Position numbers and translations under genes: made by a program
NCBI GenBank assembly: GCA_907163375.1
Contig: CAJQUW010004418.1
Location: forward strand, 1-64,000
Reading direction: 5' to 3'
Length of the DNA stretch: 64,000 nt
Source: Prostheceraeus crozeri
Taxonomy: Eukaryota; Platyhelminthes; Polycladida; Euryleptidae
Part shown: positions 23,072 through 32,751 of the stretch, piece after piece
Layout: the number at the start of each line of letters is the position of its first letter
How positions within the stretch are numbered: the stretch's first letter is position 1
Notes under the pieces: generated by a model
Database searches by the model: none
Seen by the model: the letters and a program-made list of their open reading frames with translations, nothing else
Told to the model about the DNA's origin: nothing

Positions 23072-23111
23072 CACCACTGACGAAGGCCTATAACGGCTGA
23101 AATATTTGGTG
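23072..23111 (+). ncRNA. hammerhead-ribozyme-like motif, PLE copy 2
   Basis: Same bases as the 18857-18896 motif: CACCA 23072-23076, CTGACGA 23077-23083, stem II to 23098, GAAA 23099-23102, TGGTG 23107-23111. Two identical motifs 4.2 kb apart in tandem copies could release a unit-length RNA between them; that is inference. Confidence 0.65.
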
Positions 23112-23224
23112 TCTCCGAACTTGTGACTTTTGATTTTCGGGACGGAATTGGGGCAGCGACAGAGCGCGAGACATGCGTCGACATTTCAGTCGACGCATTT
23201 TCTCTCGAACTACTACTACTATCT

Positions 23225-23376
23225 ATCTCTTGACTCATTACATCGCTCACAAAATCATAAATATGTAACCGATACTTGAGATAGCGTTATACACTTTATT
23301 GTCTTGTCATATAATACTGTCTCAAGTATCGGTTGCATATTTATAATTTTGTGAGCGATGGAAAGAGTCAAGAGAT
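23225..23376. repeat. foldback hairpin, about 60-bp arms (right copy)
   Basis: Same structure as 14955-15106, carried in the right copy of repeat A. Confidence 0.85.
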
Positions 23377-23640
23377 CATGTAGATGTTGCTAAACTGAAG
23401 TTCGCTGTAGTGAACTTCAGTCAGTAAACATTGACCGTTTGTGGACTGACCACAAGTGTCTTTTGAATTGGATTGATTTCCATTTTGCCTGAGGTTCCAA
23501 TCCTCAATTTCGAGCGGGGATTCGTCTGTCCGCACTTAGTGACCATATTGCACAAAATCGCGCTTCTTAGATCCTATAGCCACATATTTTAGTCCATTGG
23601 GACTACCTGTGTTTTATGATCAAATTAAACGATTTACATA

Positions 23641-24411
23641 CAGTAGAACCCACTTATACGTACTTCAAGGGACCTAAAAAATTGGCACGTTATATCCGAG
23701 GTGTGCAAGAACAAGCTGTATAAGAAGTATTAAAGCCTACTTCTGCACCAAATTAAGTTGTCAATTGCAATAGTAAGGTCCTATCCATCATGACCAGCTA
23801 ATTCTCACTATGCATCACCAACATGAACATGTAATGTAGGGCCTCCATTTATTTGTATGCAATGCCCTACATGTATGATCATGCCTACTCGAGGAAACAG
23901 CATATAGTGTCTTAACAATTCTCTATTGTGTAAGAAAAAATATGCAATATTCTGAACATGAATCCAAAAATCTGAACGACTAAAAAAACAAGTCTCAGAT
24001 GAAGATTTGATGGAACAGCGAAGTGACGCGTTAAGAAGACACCATCACAGACAATGTCTTGATTCCAGTTCACTTCTATCGATTGCTCATTGGACGGATT
24101 CGACACTCAAAAGTTGGCCTCCTCCGAGCCAATGACAAGAGCTGAATTGCTGCCATCATCAAACGCAGCAAGTTATTGTAGAATCGTGTCAGCTTCGTTT
24201 CGATGATTCTTAAGTACTTTCATCCCCAAATACGTTGTAAAAAATCAAAATTTGCTATGGGGACCCTTGAAAAGAGTTCACTATATCCGAGTACGTTATA
24301 ACCGAGGCATTTTATATAGACATAATGGGAATTTTTGTCCGCGCCTGCAAGAGGATTACATTATATCCGCGAGTTCGCTATAACCGAGTCCGTTATAAGT
24401 GGGTTCTACCA
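23641..24411. mobile_element. pogo/Tigger-like MITE (right copy)
   Basis: Same element as 15371-16143, with TA on both sides. It differs by a few substitutions and single-base deletions, e.g. one base lost in CACTTATACG. Confidence 0.75.
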
Positions 24412-24620
24412 TAGTTTTCATTAAAATTTACAAATGCCGTTTTTTCAACGACAAAATGATAAAAATAGTTTTTACTAGTTGTTGTAAAAGCGGAGAACAT
24501 TAGAAAAGCGTCTGATTTAGCAAAATTTTGTCGGACAATGCTGAAGAATGATAGAGGAGGCCAAGATTGTTGAATTACCAAAAAGCATTTAAGTTTCATT
24601 CATGAAACTTTATTTCAAAC

Positions 24621-25305
24621 CAGCGGATAGTGAAAAAGGACATCATAAATATACCGACTGTCCGATGACAGCTGCCCGATGGAGATAAATCAAAAATATA
24701 AATCCATTAACAGATTTCAGAATTCCATTACATTCTATTTCATCATTTACAATTAGAAAATAACACATTATCAGAAAAATATCAGATTATAGGAAACTCA
24801 TTAACCAAATTAAAGAAGCGATGAGATAATAGCAGATACTTCAATAAAGTATGAAAAGCAACAAGAACTCTGAGGTGACTACTCAGTCACACACATAACA
24901 ATAAACAATATCAAATAAACACACTTAAAAGACGCCTATGATCATGTGAGCGAGATTCTCAGCAAAGTTAGCGATGTCAATGATGTAATAACCGAGCAAT
25001 ATCAGATGATCAAGTTTCATAAAAAATCTGAAAATTCAAATCGAGCGACTGACTCATCTGGATCGCCGTAACATCGCCATGACTATCAAAACATTAACAA
25101 GGCCAGTATCTCCCTGAGCCATCAGGAATCACTCGGTGTGTACACTGTTATTAATCCTTGAATTTGAACCACAGTTCATGGGAATTCAGGATTTCAATAT
25201 GCTCTCTAGTAAAGGCGATGTCATCAACCGATGACGATGAAAATACACAAAGTGGTGTATTCACATTTAGTTTTTGATGGAAAATCAGTAAGTCTCAATC
25301 CATTA
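24621..25305 (-). other. probable 3' flank / UTR of the CAT gene
   Basis: Follows the stop codon at 25306-25308 on the minus strand. The nearest AATAAA on that strand is at about 24609-24614, inside repeat A. No other feature is seen. Confidence 0.35.
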
Positions 25306-25471
25306 TTAGTAGATTTCAATGCCAATATTTCCATCTTTTGATTTCTCCATATTATTGTTCTCGGTGTTCTTGTTACTCCGGATAGAAACCCCCGGTTCCT
25401 CAATGAGCTTCTCCGTAACACCATCATCAATATCAGCGACATTGGCCGCATGCTTCGCGACAAGATCAAGT
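25306..25471 (-). CDS. cationic amino acid transporter (CAT, SLC7), last exon
   Basis: The minus-strand sequence TTTTTTTCAG before 25471 is a strong 3' splice site. From it, one base completes a codon and 54 residues follow to TAA at 25306-25308. The peptide is polar and acidic (IDDGVTEKLIEEPGVSI...), as fits the cytosolic C-terminal tail of a CAT transporter. Its phase matches exactly the exon at 43987-44053, which ends with two bases of a codon. The join would bridge an 18.5-kb intron. Tail sequences are poorly conserved, so the link rests on strand, phase, the splice site and codon quality. Intervening exons cannot be excluded. Confidence 0.6.
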
Positions 25472-27518
25472 CTGAAAAAAATCACAAAATTAGAAATAGT
25501 TTCACCAATTTACATGCTCCAAATCAATTAGATACTTCCAATCATCAAAGAAAATACATTGACTGTTTTCTTGATCAAAATTCTCATACGATGATGGAAA
25601 TCATCCCAGCAGTCATTCATAATAGAATATAATGTAATTCAAAACTGCTGAATTTGTCGAGTATATTCCTTTTCGACGATTATAAGGATGAATATATATA
25701 TATAAGCCATGTTTGACTGATGGAACAGCAATTAACGGACGATGGTTCTTTCATAACTCTCTCACGATTGACACATTTAGACAAAAATACAAACTTTATG
25801 ACTCATTGTCTTGCTAATCTAAACGGGCATGTTAGTAGAACTGTCGTGCAGAACCCTGTTTAGATTCAGAGAATGAAAATATCCATGTGTATGGTTGAAT
25901 TGCTTCATCTTTTGATACATCATTCAGGACAACGTGATGAAGATTCATTCCATTCACTAGACTTTTATGGTTATTCTTTTTCTATTTTATTTTATTTTTA
26001 CAACCCCATTTTCTGCGAAAAAGGATAGGTGGGGGGGGGGAGGAAATGTCATACACATAAAAATGATATGATAATCTGTAAGAAAGCTTTTCTGAATGGC
26101 GAATATTTTATGAAAATTTAACTTTGTTTTTTTCATGCTCAACTGTCACAGAATAAAGTGCTACACAATGCCAGGGCTGCCAACCCCTGTCGGCTGAAAA
26201 TCGGGACGTCCCGATAAATCGTAACAAAATCGGACAGGCGATAGGTGATTTTCGGCGGAAAATCGGGACAGTCGGAAGCCCTGCAATTTTCTATTGAACA
26301 TCTGAAGTGACTACTGCTCGAATAATGGATCAATTAACTTATCAAACGGAAGCACTCAGCTTTATGAAAGCAGATCTATAAAAATGATTCTATATCAATA
26401 CATTAATATTAATCAATTAGGAAAATGCTTCAACTACACTGCGAGTATATCCAGTGTAAAAAGCATCTAATCCATATAAAAAGCTGCAAAACTATGCAAT
26501 GTCAGACTGTACTTACGATTCAAACTCAGATCTCAGTTGAGACCGAGTTGCAGCAACAACATTCTCTACTTTGAAAAGTGTTGAATACTATACTACTATT
26601 TCTGAATTACAGTAGTACGTCAGATGATGATTGTTATGATGACACAATAGATTACCAAATCGACATCAATTTGAGAAAACCACAATATAATGCGCACGGC
26701 ATGATAACACATCTAACACGCTAGCTGTATTTTATAATACATGAAAGTTCTATACTGTGTTGAAATCAGACACTGTGGCCGCGCGAGCTTGAAAATTTCA
26801 TTTTGCTTGAATTTCAAATCGCTTTTTACAACACATGGAGGTCGAACGAAAGAAGACAAATCAGCGGTTCAACAGTAAGTCGTACTGCTTACGACGCTCC
26901 AACGGTTGCATGTGAAACTCATGTAACTAGAATCAAGCTAACTTTGAAGGAAATGAAAGATCATTAAGAGTCCCACATAATTCCAAGATGACATCCGTGA
27001 TATTTGATCATGTAGCATTCACATGTGAGCGCAAATGGTCTTCTCAGACATCTTCATGTAGCATTCTAAATATGCTGCTTTCAAGGAAAATGCTTGAAAT
27101 TGAAATATTTTATCTAAGACATTCTGCGGACCACTCAACCATACTGGAAATTCAAAACAGATAACGAATGAATTTCATTGTACATATCATGGGAAGCACA
27201 GCCAAACCGACTGTGAACATAAATGTACAAGAATGTCCCAACTTTAACGGCTTCTTATGAAGAAGCGAAAATACGCATGAGAGACAAAGTACAATATAGT
27301 TTCATCTTGATTTTAATATCGACAAAGCTAAAACAGGTAAGTCGCTTAATACTTCAATGTGTGCATAACTGACCAATAATACGTATTATGTTTATGAATC
27401 AAAGAAACTACAATTGTTCGACGTGCTTTCGGAGCCACACTTTCAGTTTGTTCACCTGACTATGTTGGTTATGTCGTCAGTTTTTGGAGAAGGAGTGCCT
27501 TTCAAAAGGTGCAAGTTG
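25472..27518. other. intron-like DNA, no gene seen
   Basis: Lies within the inferred last intron of the CAT gene. Apart from a G-run near 26031-26040 and the small repeat at 26172-26283, I see no feature. Confidence 0.45.
26172..26283. repeat. small inverted-repeat element, about 112 bp
   Basis: Ends are CAGGGCTGCC and, inverted, CAGGGCTTCC. Inside are repeated AAAATCGGGAC words in both halves. MITE-like; no clear target duplication. Confidence 0.45.
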
Positions 27519-27925
27519 TGAACTCGAGTGAACAAAGACACAATGATACTCAAAGTGAGTGAACAAAGACACAATGATACTCAAAGTGAGTGAACAAAGA
27601 CACAATGATACTCAAAGTGAGTGAACAAAGACACATTGATACATTCAAAGTGAGTGAACAAAGACACAATGATACTCAAAGTGAGTGAACAAAGACACAT
27701 TGATACTCAAAGTGAGTGAACAAAGACACATTGATACATTCAAAGTGAGTGAACAAAGACACAATGATACTCAAAGTGAGTGAACAAAGACACAATGATA
27801 CTCAAAGTGAGTGAACAAAGACACAATGATACTCAAAGTGAGTGAACAAAGACACAATGATACTCAAAGTGAGTGAACAAAGACACATTGATACTTTAGA
27901 AGTGAGTGAACAAAGTCAACACAAT
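27519..27925. repeat. 31-bp minisatellite, about 12-13 units
   Basis: The unit is AGTGAGTGAACAAAGACACA followed by ATGATACTCAA, with A/T and CTC/CATTC variants alternating. A poly(T) run at about 27974-27990 and one stray unit at about 28015-28050 follow. There are no unique spacers, so it is not a CRISPR array. Confidence 0.92.
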
Positions 27926-28339
27926 GAAAATCAAAAGGTACCATACATAGTTCAACATTGATGCAAATATATGTTTTTTTTTTTTTTTTGAATAAACTTT
28001 GATCAATCACTTTGATACATTCAAAGTGAGTGAACAAAGACACATTCAAAAGCCCACGCCTGATCCGAAAGGTCGGTCGAGAACTTGACATCACATCATC
28101 TCACAATCGCCGGTAAGGAAAGTCTAAGAATAAGTTTATGTGATTTGGATTACAGTACGTTCAAGCTCTACCAGACAATATGACGGAGATTGGAATTTTG
28201 CAACCTCATTATTGAACAAATTCGGCGGGATCTTTCCCTTCATGCATGGCCACGAACCCCATCAAAACTCTTACACATTCCCAGAATCTATGTGGGTAGG
28301 AACATTTCCTTTGAGACTAAGGAAAAAAACAGAGGAAGG

Positions 28340-28560
28340 ATGTAGGGTGGTGCCTTCTGTTTACTGAGACGGTGGATCACATATTCAGAGAGTGCACTGC
28401 CATGAGGATGCGGCATGCAAAGACAAGCCATGGCATTAGCTATCAGCGACAATGATGACTTCAATAAGCCGGACAAATTCAATAGTATCATAGATTCTTG
28501 ATCTGTGAGTTTTGCTTCTGTTTTATGCTTGCGACGGGGATTGCCCAGATGGAGGAACAA
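28340..28560 (+). pseudogene. possible non-LTR retrotransposon C-terminal scrap
   Basis: One frame reads CLLFTETVDHIFRECTA, the C..C/H..C zinc-knuckle pattern near the C-terminus of many non-LTR reverse transcriptases. The frame breaks quickly and no RT core is present. Confidence 0.35.
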
Positions 28561-28574
28561 CAAATAGAATGTGA

Positions 28575-28985
28575 ATGAGAATGAAATCTTTATTTGTCTC
28601 CAATCGGGTGGGGCACATTACAAAAGTAGTGTAAAATTAATTACAGGGTTGATCCGACATAGCAATATCTAGCATTACACTCAATTAAAATCAAATCAAA
28701 ATATATACATCGACAAAAAACGAATGATATCAGTTAAAAAGTTATGAACAGTAATTAATAATAACTCCTAGTCGAAACGCTGGGTTCTACTTTCATTTTT
28801 CTCAGAGGACATTTGTTTCTTAGTGCGAGAGTCTCGGGGAGTTTCTAATGGTCTGAAGAGGATGTCTAGCCATCTTCCAGCACACTTTGAAAGGTTTGTG
28901 GGCACACGTTTCACAATGGGGTAGAAAAGTGAATTGGCAGGGCAACGCATCGGTGTTATCAATAATATTCAACACTCTTCTCTAG
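28575..28985 (-). repeat. possible retrotransposon 3' end on minus strand
   Basis: Reading the minus strand, the block ends in AATAAAGATTTCATTCTCATTC, i.e. AATAAA followed by CATTCT-type repeats, which looks like a CR1/L2-style tail. An open frame at 28768-28962 is not recognised. Confidence 0.3.
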
Positions 28986-29908
28986 ACACGTGCAAGGCTT
29001 TTCTTCAAATATTATGATAGAATGATATCACATACTGACAAAATTATCCGATAAAAAGCTGTACGACTTATACAATCACCATTTAAAAGATGTTCTACCA
29101 TGGAGCGATTGACATGCGATTCGTGTGTGTCTCACGTAAGAAAAAATATTTCGATCAATCTGCGACACTGTACCAACTCCGCCGTCAAAGGTAACTGAGG
29201 ACGCCGAAATCCAAATATTTCTTGATAAATTTAATTCGTCACACTTTTGTTATGCAAATATTCATCCAATGTCAATATTTGAACGTGGTGCTCATGAATT
29301 TTCATTGCAATGGTGCATACAGTACACTTTCTCCGAATATTCTTTCCAAAATGGCAAATAATGACGAAAACAACATCATATATTTACTCGTTGATCTTCC
29401 TCTAGTCAATTCAGGTCATTTCAAAGGATTTTTAATGATAGCTGATGCTCAAACAAGCACCAACAACAATCAATCAAGCTTCTGTCAACACTGACATAAG
29501 AACAGGTGATTATCTGATTTTGACAAGGTTGGCATTGGAGAAGGCATAATAGCTGTAAAATACATTACAAAACTGGCCAGCCGCACGATTTGCTTTTTAG
29601 CCGAAAAATCATTTTAATGCCACTTGAATCAAAAGAGTGGCTATTTTTATTCGAAAATACTTCCATTCGATTATTCAAAATAAATCGCTACATCACAAAT
29701 ATTTGTATTGAAACAACGGATAATATGACACAATTTAAAACACAATATTGTGCTCACATTGCTACTGTTTTGTTGTTACGAAAATAAAAACCGCGAATCG
29801 TTTGTCAACGGGGCAAATAATTTGAAGACAATCACAATTTCGCAAAATGTCATCCAAAAACTTAAACATTAGCAAAATTATTTTCTCTCAGATGCACCGG
29901 TCAATGTG
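28986..29908. other. intron-like DNA, no gene seen
   Basis: AT-rich; no recognised feature. Confidence 0.45.
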
Positions 29909-29910
29909 TA

Positions 29911-30664
29911 CCGTGTTTTTTTTGAATAAGAGACTCGTCTCTTATTTTTTCAGATCCCTGATTGATGCGTCTCTTATTCAGGGGCGTCTCTTATTCAAGG
30001 CCGTCTCTTATTTATCAAATGTTCAAGTTTTCATTCTTTCATTAGAAAAAGATGTCTTAGTTTTTTGCTACTATTCTCTTAGGTAACCTTTGCATTCCTC
30101 ACTTAGGCCTATGTCATGGGCAAATTTCGCCAGTAATTTTTCTTACATATATACGCTTTATCATAATTCAGATATTTTGGAAATGAAAGGAGTTTTATGG
30201 TTTGTAGTAGCATATCTTGTAGATTCATCTAATACATTCATATACCAATACATGTTGGCCACTATACATGTAGACTAAATCTGAATTTACCGAAACGAAA
30301 ATACCGATAATCAAGTAATATTTACAGCAAAAGTTAACGACCGGTACATGACTCCAAATGCAAAGGAAGCTACCGTATGATGCCTCCTTAAATGGTAGAT
30401 GAAGTAACCTTAAGTAGGCCTGCATGTACGTATGTACAACATGCATGTACAACAACAAAAAGCCTTATATATTATACAATATTGGTCATGATACCCGGTA
30501 TTTACTAGTAGACTGACTTATTTTACTAAGATAAGTAGGCCTAATAATCGCTCAGGCAGATGTAGCTACCACATTACAATAGCCTGCATGTAATATGTCT
30601 ATGGCAGTCTATTTTTGTGCATGCGTCTCTTATTCAAGGGCGTCTCATATTCAAAGAAATACGG
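29911..30664. mobile_element. TA-flanked MITE, 754 bp, with GTCTCTTATTC subrepeats
   Basis: Ends are CCGTGTTTTTTTTGAATAAG and, inverted, CCGTATTTCTTTGAATATGA, each flanked by TA (29909-29910; 30665-30666). GTCTCTTATTCAAGGGC-like units are repeated inside both ends (29937-30015; 30624-30650). A TA target suggests the Tc/mariner or a related superfamily. No transposase. Confidence 0.7.
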
Positions 30665-30983
30665 TATGTGTTAATGTTGTTGGGTCTTGTGAAAAATCAA
30701 ATTTACTAAGTAATATCTGTAGATGTTTGCAGTAAGGCCGTATATTTTGTCCAAATGGCTTTGTATTTAATGAGAAATGATAATTACCCGTGAATCATTA
30801 TAAAATACACTGACAAGGTACCGATATCTTGCCATCGTTAGGAAACGCTTTCATGACAACGCATGTACACGGCGCAGCATTGTTTTCAATATAAATGTCC
30901 CTTCTAATTCTAATATCGTAGAGCCGGATTCCTACGTGTACATGTATATATCAGAACTTCCTCTTCGACGTTTATCTTTATTT

Positions 30984-31028
30984 TGTACCGAATTTTCTGA
31001 TGACTGACCACCATCCATCTTCAGGGTG
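30984..31028 (-). ncRNA. hammerhead-like motif, left arm of PLE palindrome
   Basis: On the minus strand: ACC, CTGAAGA, a stem II closed by TG(G)ATG / CATCA, GAAA, ATTC, then GGT. ACC/GGT forms stem I, and GAAA-AT-TC gives a one-pair stem III with predicted cleavage after C. Confidence 0.55.
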
Positions 31029-31129
31029 AACATAGCGATTATATGAAATGACAAGCAATATAAGTTAAAACGAACGCAAATCACTAAAAATCAAGATTGC
31101 ATTAAAGCAGACTAAATGGACGGCAAACC

Positions 31130-31350
31130 TGAATCGTGCGATGGAAGTTGTCGTTCCGTGCTATGTGCCAAGTTTCTAGAAAAAGACGCTGCTTGTAATT
31201 GGATTCTCTGGTGACAATCTCTGTACTGTTCCAGTCAATGCGTAGACCTTCAGACAACGAATGTAGTGCCACAGCGGATTTGTCTTCCTGCATCAAACGT
31301 ACAGCAGCTTTGTCCTGTTTTATGGCGGGCCTCCAAAAAGCAAACAGCAC
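31130..31350 (-). pseudogene. PLE GIY-YIG endonuclease tail, minus arm
   Basis: Minus-strand frame 31102-31350 reads AVRLMQEDKSAVALHSLSEG, then RIDWNSTEIVTRE, YKQRLFLETWHIARNDN and a late NRT-like block. This is the conserved C-terminal part of PLE endonucleases (H..EGHRIDW, R..RLFLE.W.I). The RT is absent. Confidence 0.65.
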
Positions 31351-31602
31351 AAAGTTGCTGTACGTTTGATGCAGGAAGACAAATCCGCTGTGGACATAGA
31401 AATTGATAACAATAGAACTTCAGATCTATCAATCTATTTCTATGGCTGTGGCATTACATTCATTGTCTCAAGGTCATCGCATAGACTGGAACAATAGAGA
31501 TCGTCACAAGAGAATCCAATTACACGCGGCGTCTATTTTTAGAAGCTGGCACATAGCGCGGAATGACAACTTCAATCGCACGGATTCAGGTTTGCGTCCA
31601 GT
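31346..31602 (+). pseudogene. PLE GIY-YIG endonuclease tail, plus arm
   Basis: Mirror copy of the minus arm: KVAVRLMQEDKSAV, then (after a 50-bp MITE) ALHSLSQGHRIDWNNRD and WHIARNDNFNRT. Diverged from the left arm by roughly 15 percent by eye. Confidence 0.65.
31395..31444. mobile_element. 50-bp miniature MITE in PLE palindrome
   Basis: Starts CATAGAAATTGATAACAATA and ends inverted with ATTTCTATG. It is flanked by GCTGTGGA (31387-31394) and GCTGTGGC (31445-31452), a 7/8 match. The left arm of the palindrome lacks it, which proves an insertion. Same ends as the 256-bp element nearby. Confidence 0.7.
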
Positions 31603-31621
31603 TACTGTGCTTTAATGCAAC

Positions 31622-31877
31622 CATAGAAATAAACTGTTTATCTGAAGTTCGCTAGAATAGAAATTGACTCAAGGTCGCGGCACATCCGGGGGAACTAAGT
31701 TGGGGCATGAAGAACCAATTAAAACCTTCGATTTACTCATGTGACTGATTCTAACCCAATGATACAGACGTTGGCAGGTGCATCTAAGTGAAAATGCGTG
31801 CGATTTATGTGCCGTTATTGTGCATTGCATGAAGCTTAATTTCCATTCTAGAGGTTTTATTGTTGTCAATTTCTATG
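31622..31877. mobile_element. 256-bp MITE with 8-bp target duplication
   Basis: Flanked by AATGCAAC at 31614-31621 and 31878-31885. Ends are CATAGAAAT... and ...ATTTCTATG. The right end shares TTGACAACAATA (inverse) with the 50-bp sister. Absent from the left arm of the palindrome. An 8-bp duplication suggests hAT. Confidence 0.75.
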
Positions 31878-31948
31878 AATGCAACTATGACTTTCAGTGA
31901 TTTTCGTTCGTTTAACTTAAATTGCTTGTCATTTCATCGTTGTTATGT

Positions 31949-31995
31949 TCCCCCTGAAGATGGATGGTGGTCAGTCATCAGAAAATTCGGTGATA
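31949..31995 (+). ncRNA. hammerhead-like motif, right arm of PLE palindrome
   Basis: CTGAAGA at 31954-31960, stem II to 31980, GAAA at 31981-31984, ATTC, then GGTGA. Stem I pairing is weaker than on the left because the upstream ACC has become CCC. Confidence 0.45.
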
Positions 31996-32533
31996 AAGAT
32001 AAACGTCGAAGAGGAAGTTGTGATATAATTTCACCGACGTGCATCTTTAAAGTGTACCTTTATTATTATCAATAAGTCTCTTACGAAGTTAATCACAATA
32101 CCTTAGAAAAAATAGTTCTGACTGCGGAATTCAGTGGTTGAATAAAAAAAGTCAACAACTGTGACGACTAATAGATATGAATGAACGCATGATTGTGGAA
32201 AGAAAATCATGAATGGTTATGGATCTGACTGAAACTGTTTCATCATCGACTTTACAATCTCATGCACCAGACTGTTGCTATACTTTAAAGACTTCAAAAA
32301 ATGCCATCGCATTCTTCGGAATGATGACATTTCGTCAGAATTACAAAATTAAAAAATATATTCTGATGAAATACTTTGCAACTCTAAATCCTGAAGCTTA
32401 CATCGACCACAAGGCTGTGTCTATCAACCGTTGCGAAAGAAACTGCTCCTTAATGAGAACTGAAAATAGAATGTCAATTCAAAACCACTATGTCACCTTT
32501 GAGAAAAAGAAGCAATAAGGCAACTCCCTCTAA

Positions 32534-32751
32534 TAGGCCGAACGTTTTAATAAAATAGTGACGGTAAAATATATGTACAGGTCAACGCTTCGACAGTCTC
32601 TGTCAGCGTCTAGGCGTAGTAGACTACATTGTTTACAACTTATTTCTTATTATTACTTATTTACCACGCCTTGACGCTGACAGTGACTGTCGACACGTTG
32701 GCCTGTAAATATATATTTTACTGTCACTATTTCATTAAAACGTTCGGCCTA
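32534..32751. repeat. foldback element, about 90-bp arms
   Basis: Left arm 32534 to about 32620 (TAGGCCGAACGTTTTAAT...) and right arm about 32665-32751 are inverse copies at roughly 90 percent, including GTCTCTGTCAGCGTC / GACGCTGACAGTGAC. MITE-like, 218 bp. No clear target duplication. Confidence 0.75.

Larger units (their letters stand above)
19001..23216 (+). mobile_element. Penelope-like element, longer tandem copy 2 (about 4.2 kb)
   Basis: Runs from the tandem junction at 19001 to the CTACTA end at about 23216. In order it holds a low-similarity leader, an SGNH-like ORF with an Ala/Pro/Ser-rich repeat region (19358-20673), the RT/GIY-YIG ORF (20761-22716), a 3' region and a hammerhead-like motif. 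It is followed by the right copy of repeat A. It is the only copy here with the 5' ORF. Confidence 0.8.
23221..24620. repeat. 1.4-kb direct repeat A (right copy)
   Basis: Second copy of 14951-16355. It ends at ...TTTATTTCAAAC, after which unique DNA (CAGCGGATAG) begins. It includes a hairpin copy at 23225-23376 and a pogo-like MITE copy at 23641-24411. Confidence 0.9.
30950..32020. mobile_element. head-to-head palindrome of PLE 3' ends
   Basis: The left arm (about 30955-31330) is the inverse of the right arm (about 31335-32015) once two MITEs in the right arm are removed. Both arms end outward with the same 3' region: GATGGATGGTGGTCAGTCAT, then GATAAACGTCGAAGAGG. The inner parts encode the same PLE endonuclease tail. 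The symmetry centre is near 31330-31345. Confidence 0.8.

Noticed and set aside
27519..27925. CRISPR-like regular repeats
   Set aside because: Units are directly contiguous with no unique spacers, in animal-type DNA. It is a minisatellite.
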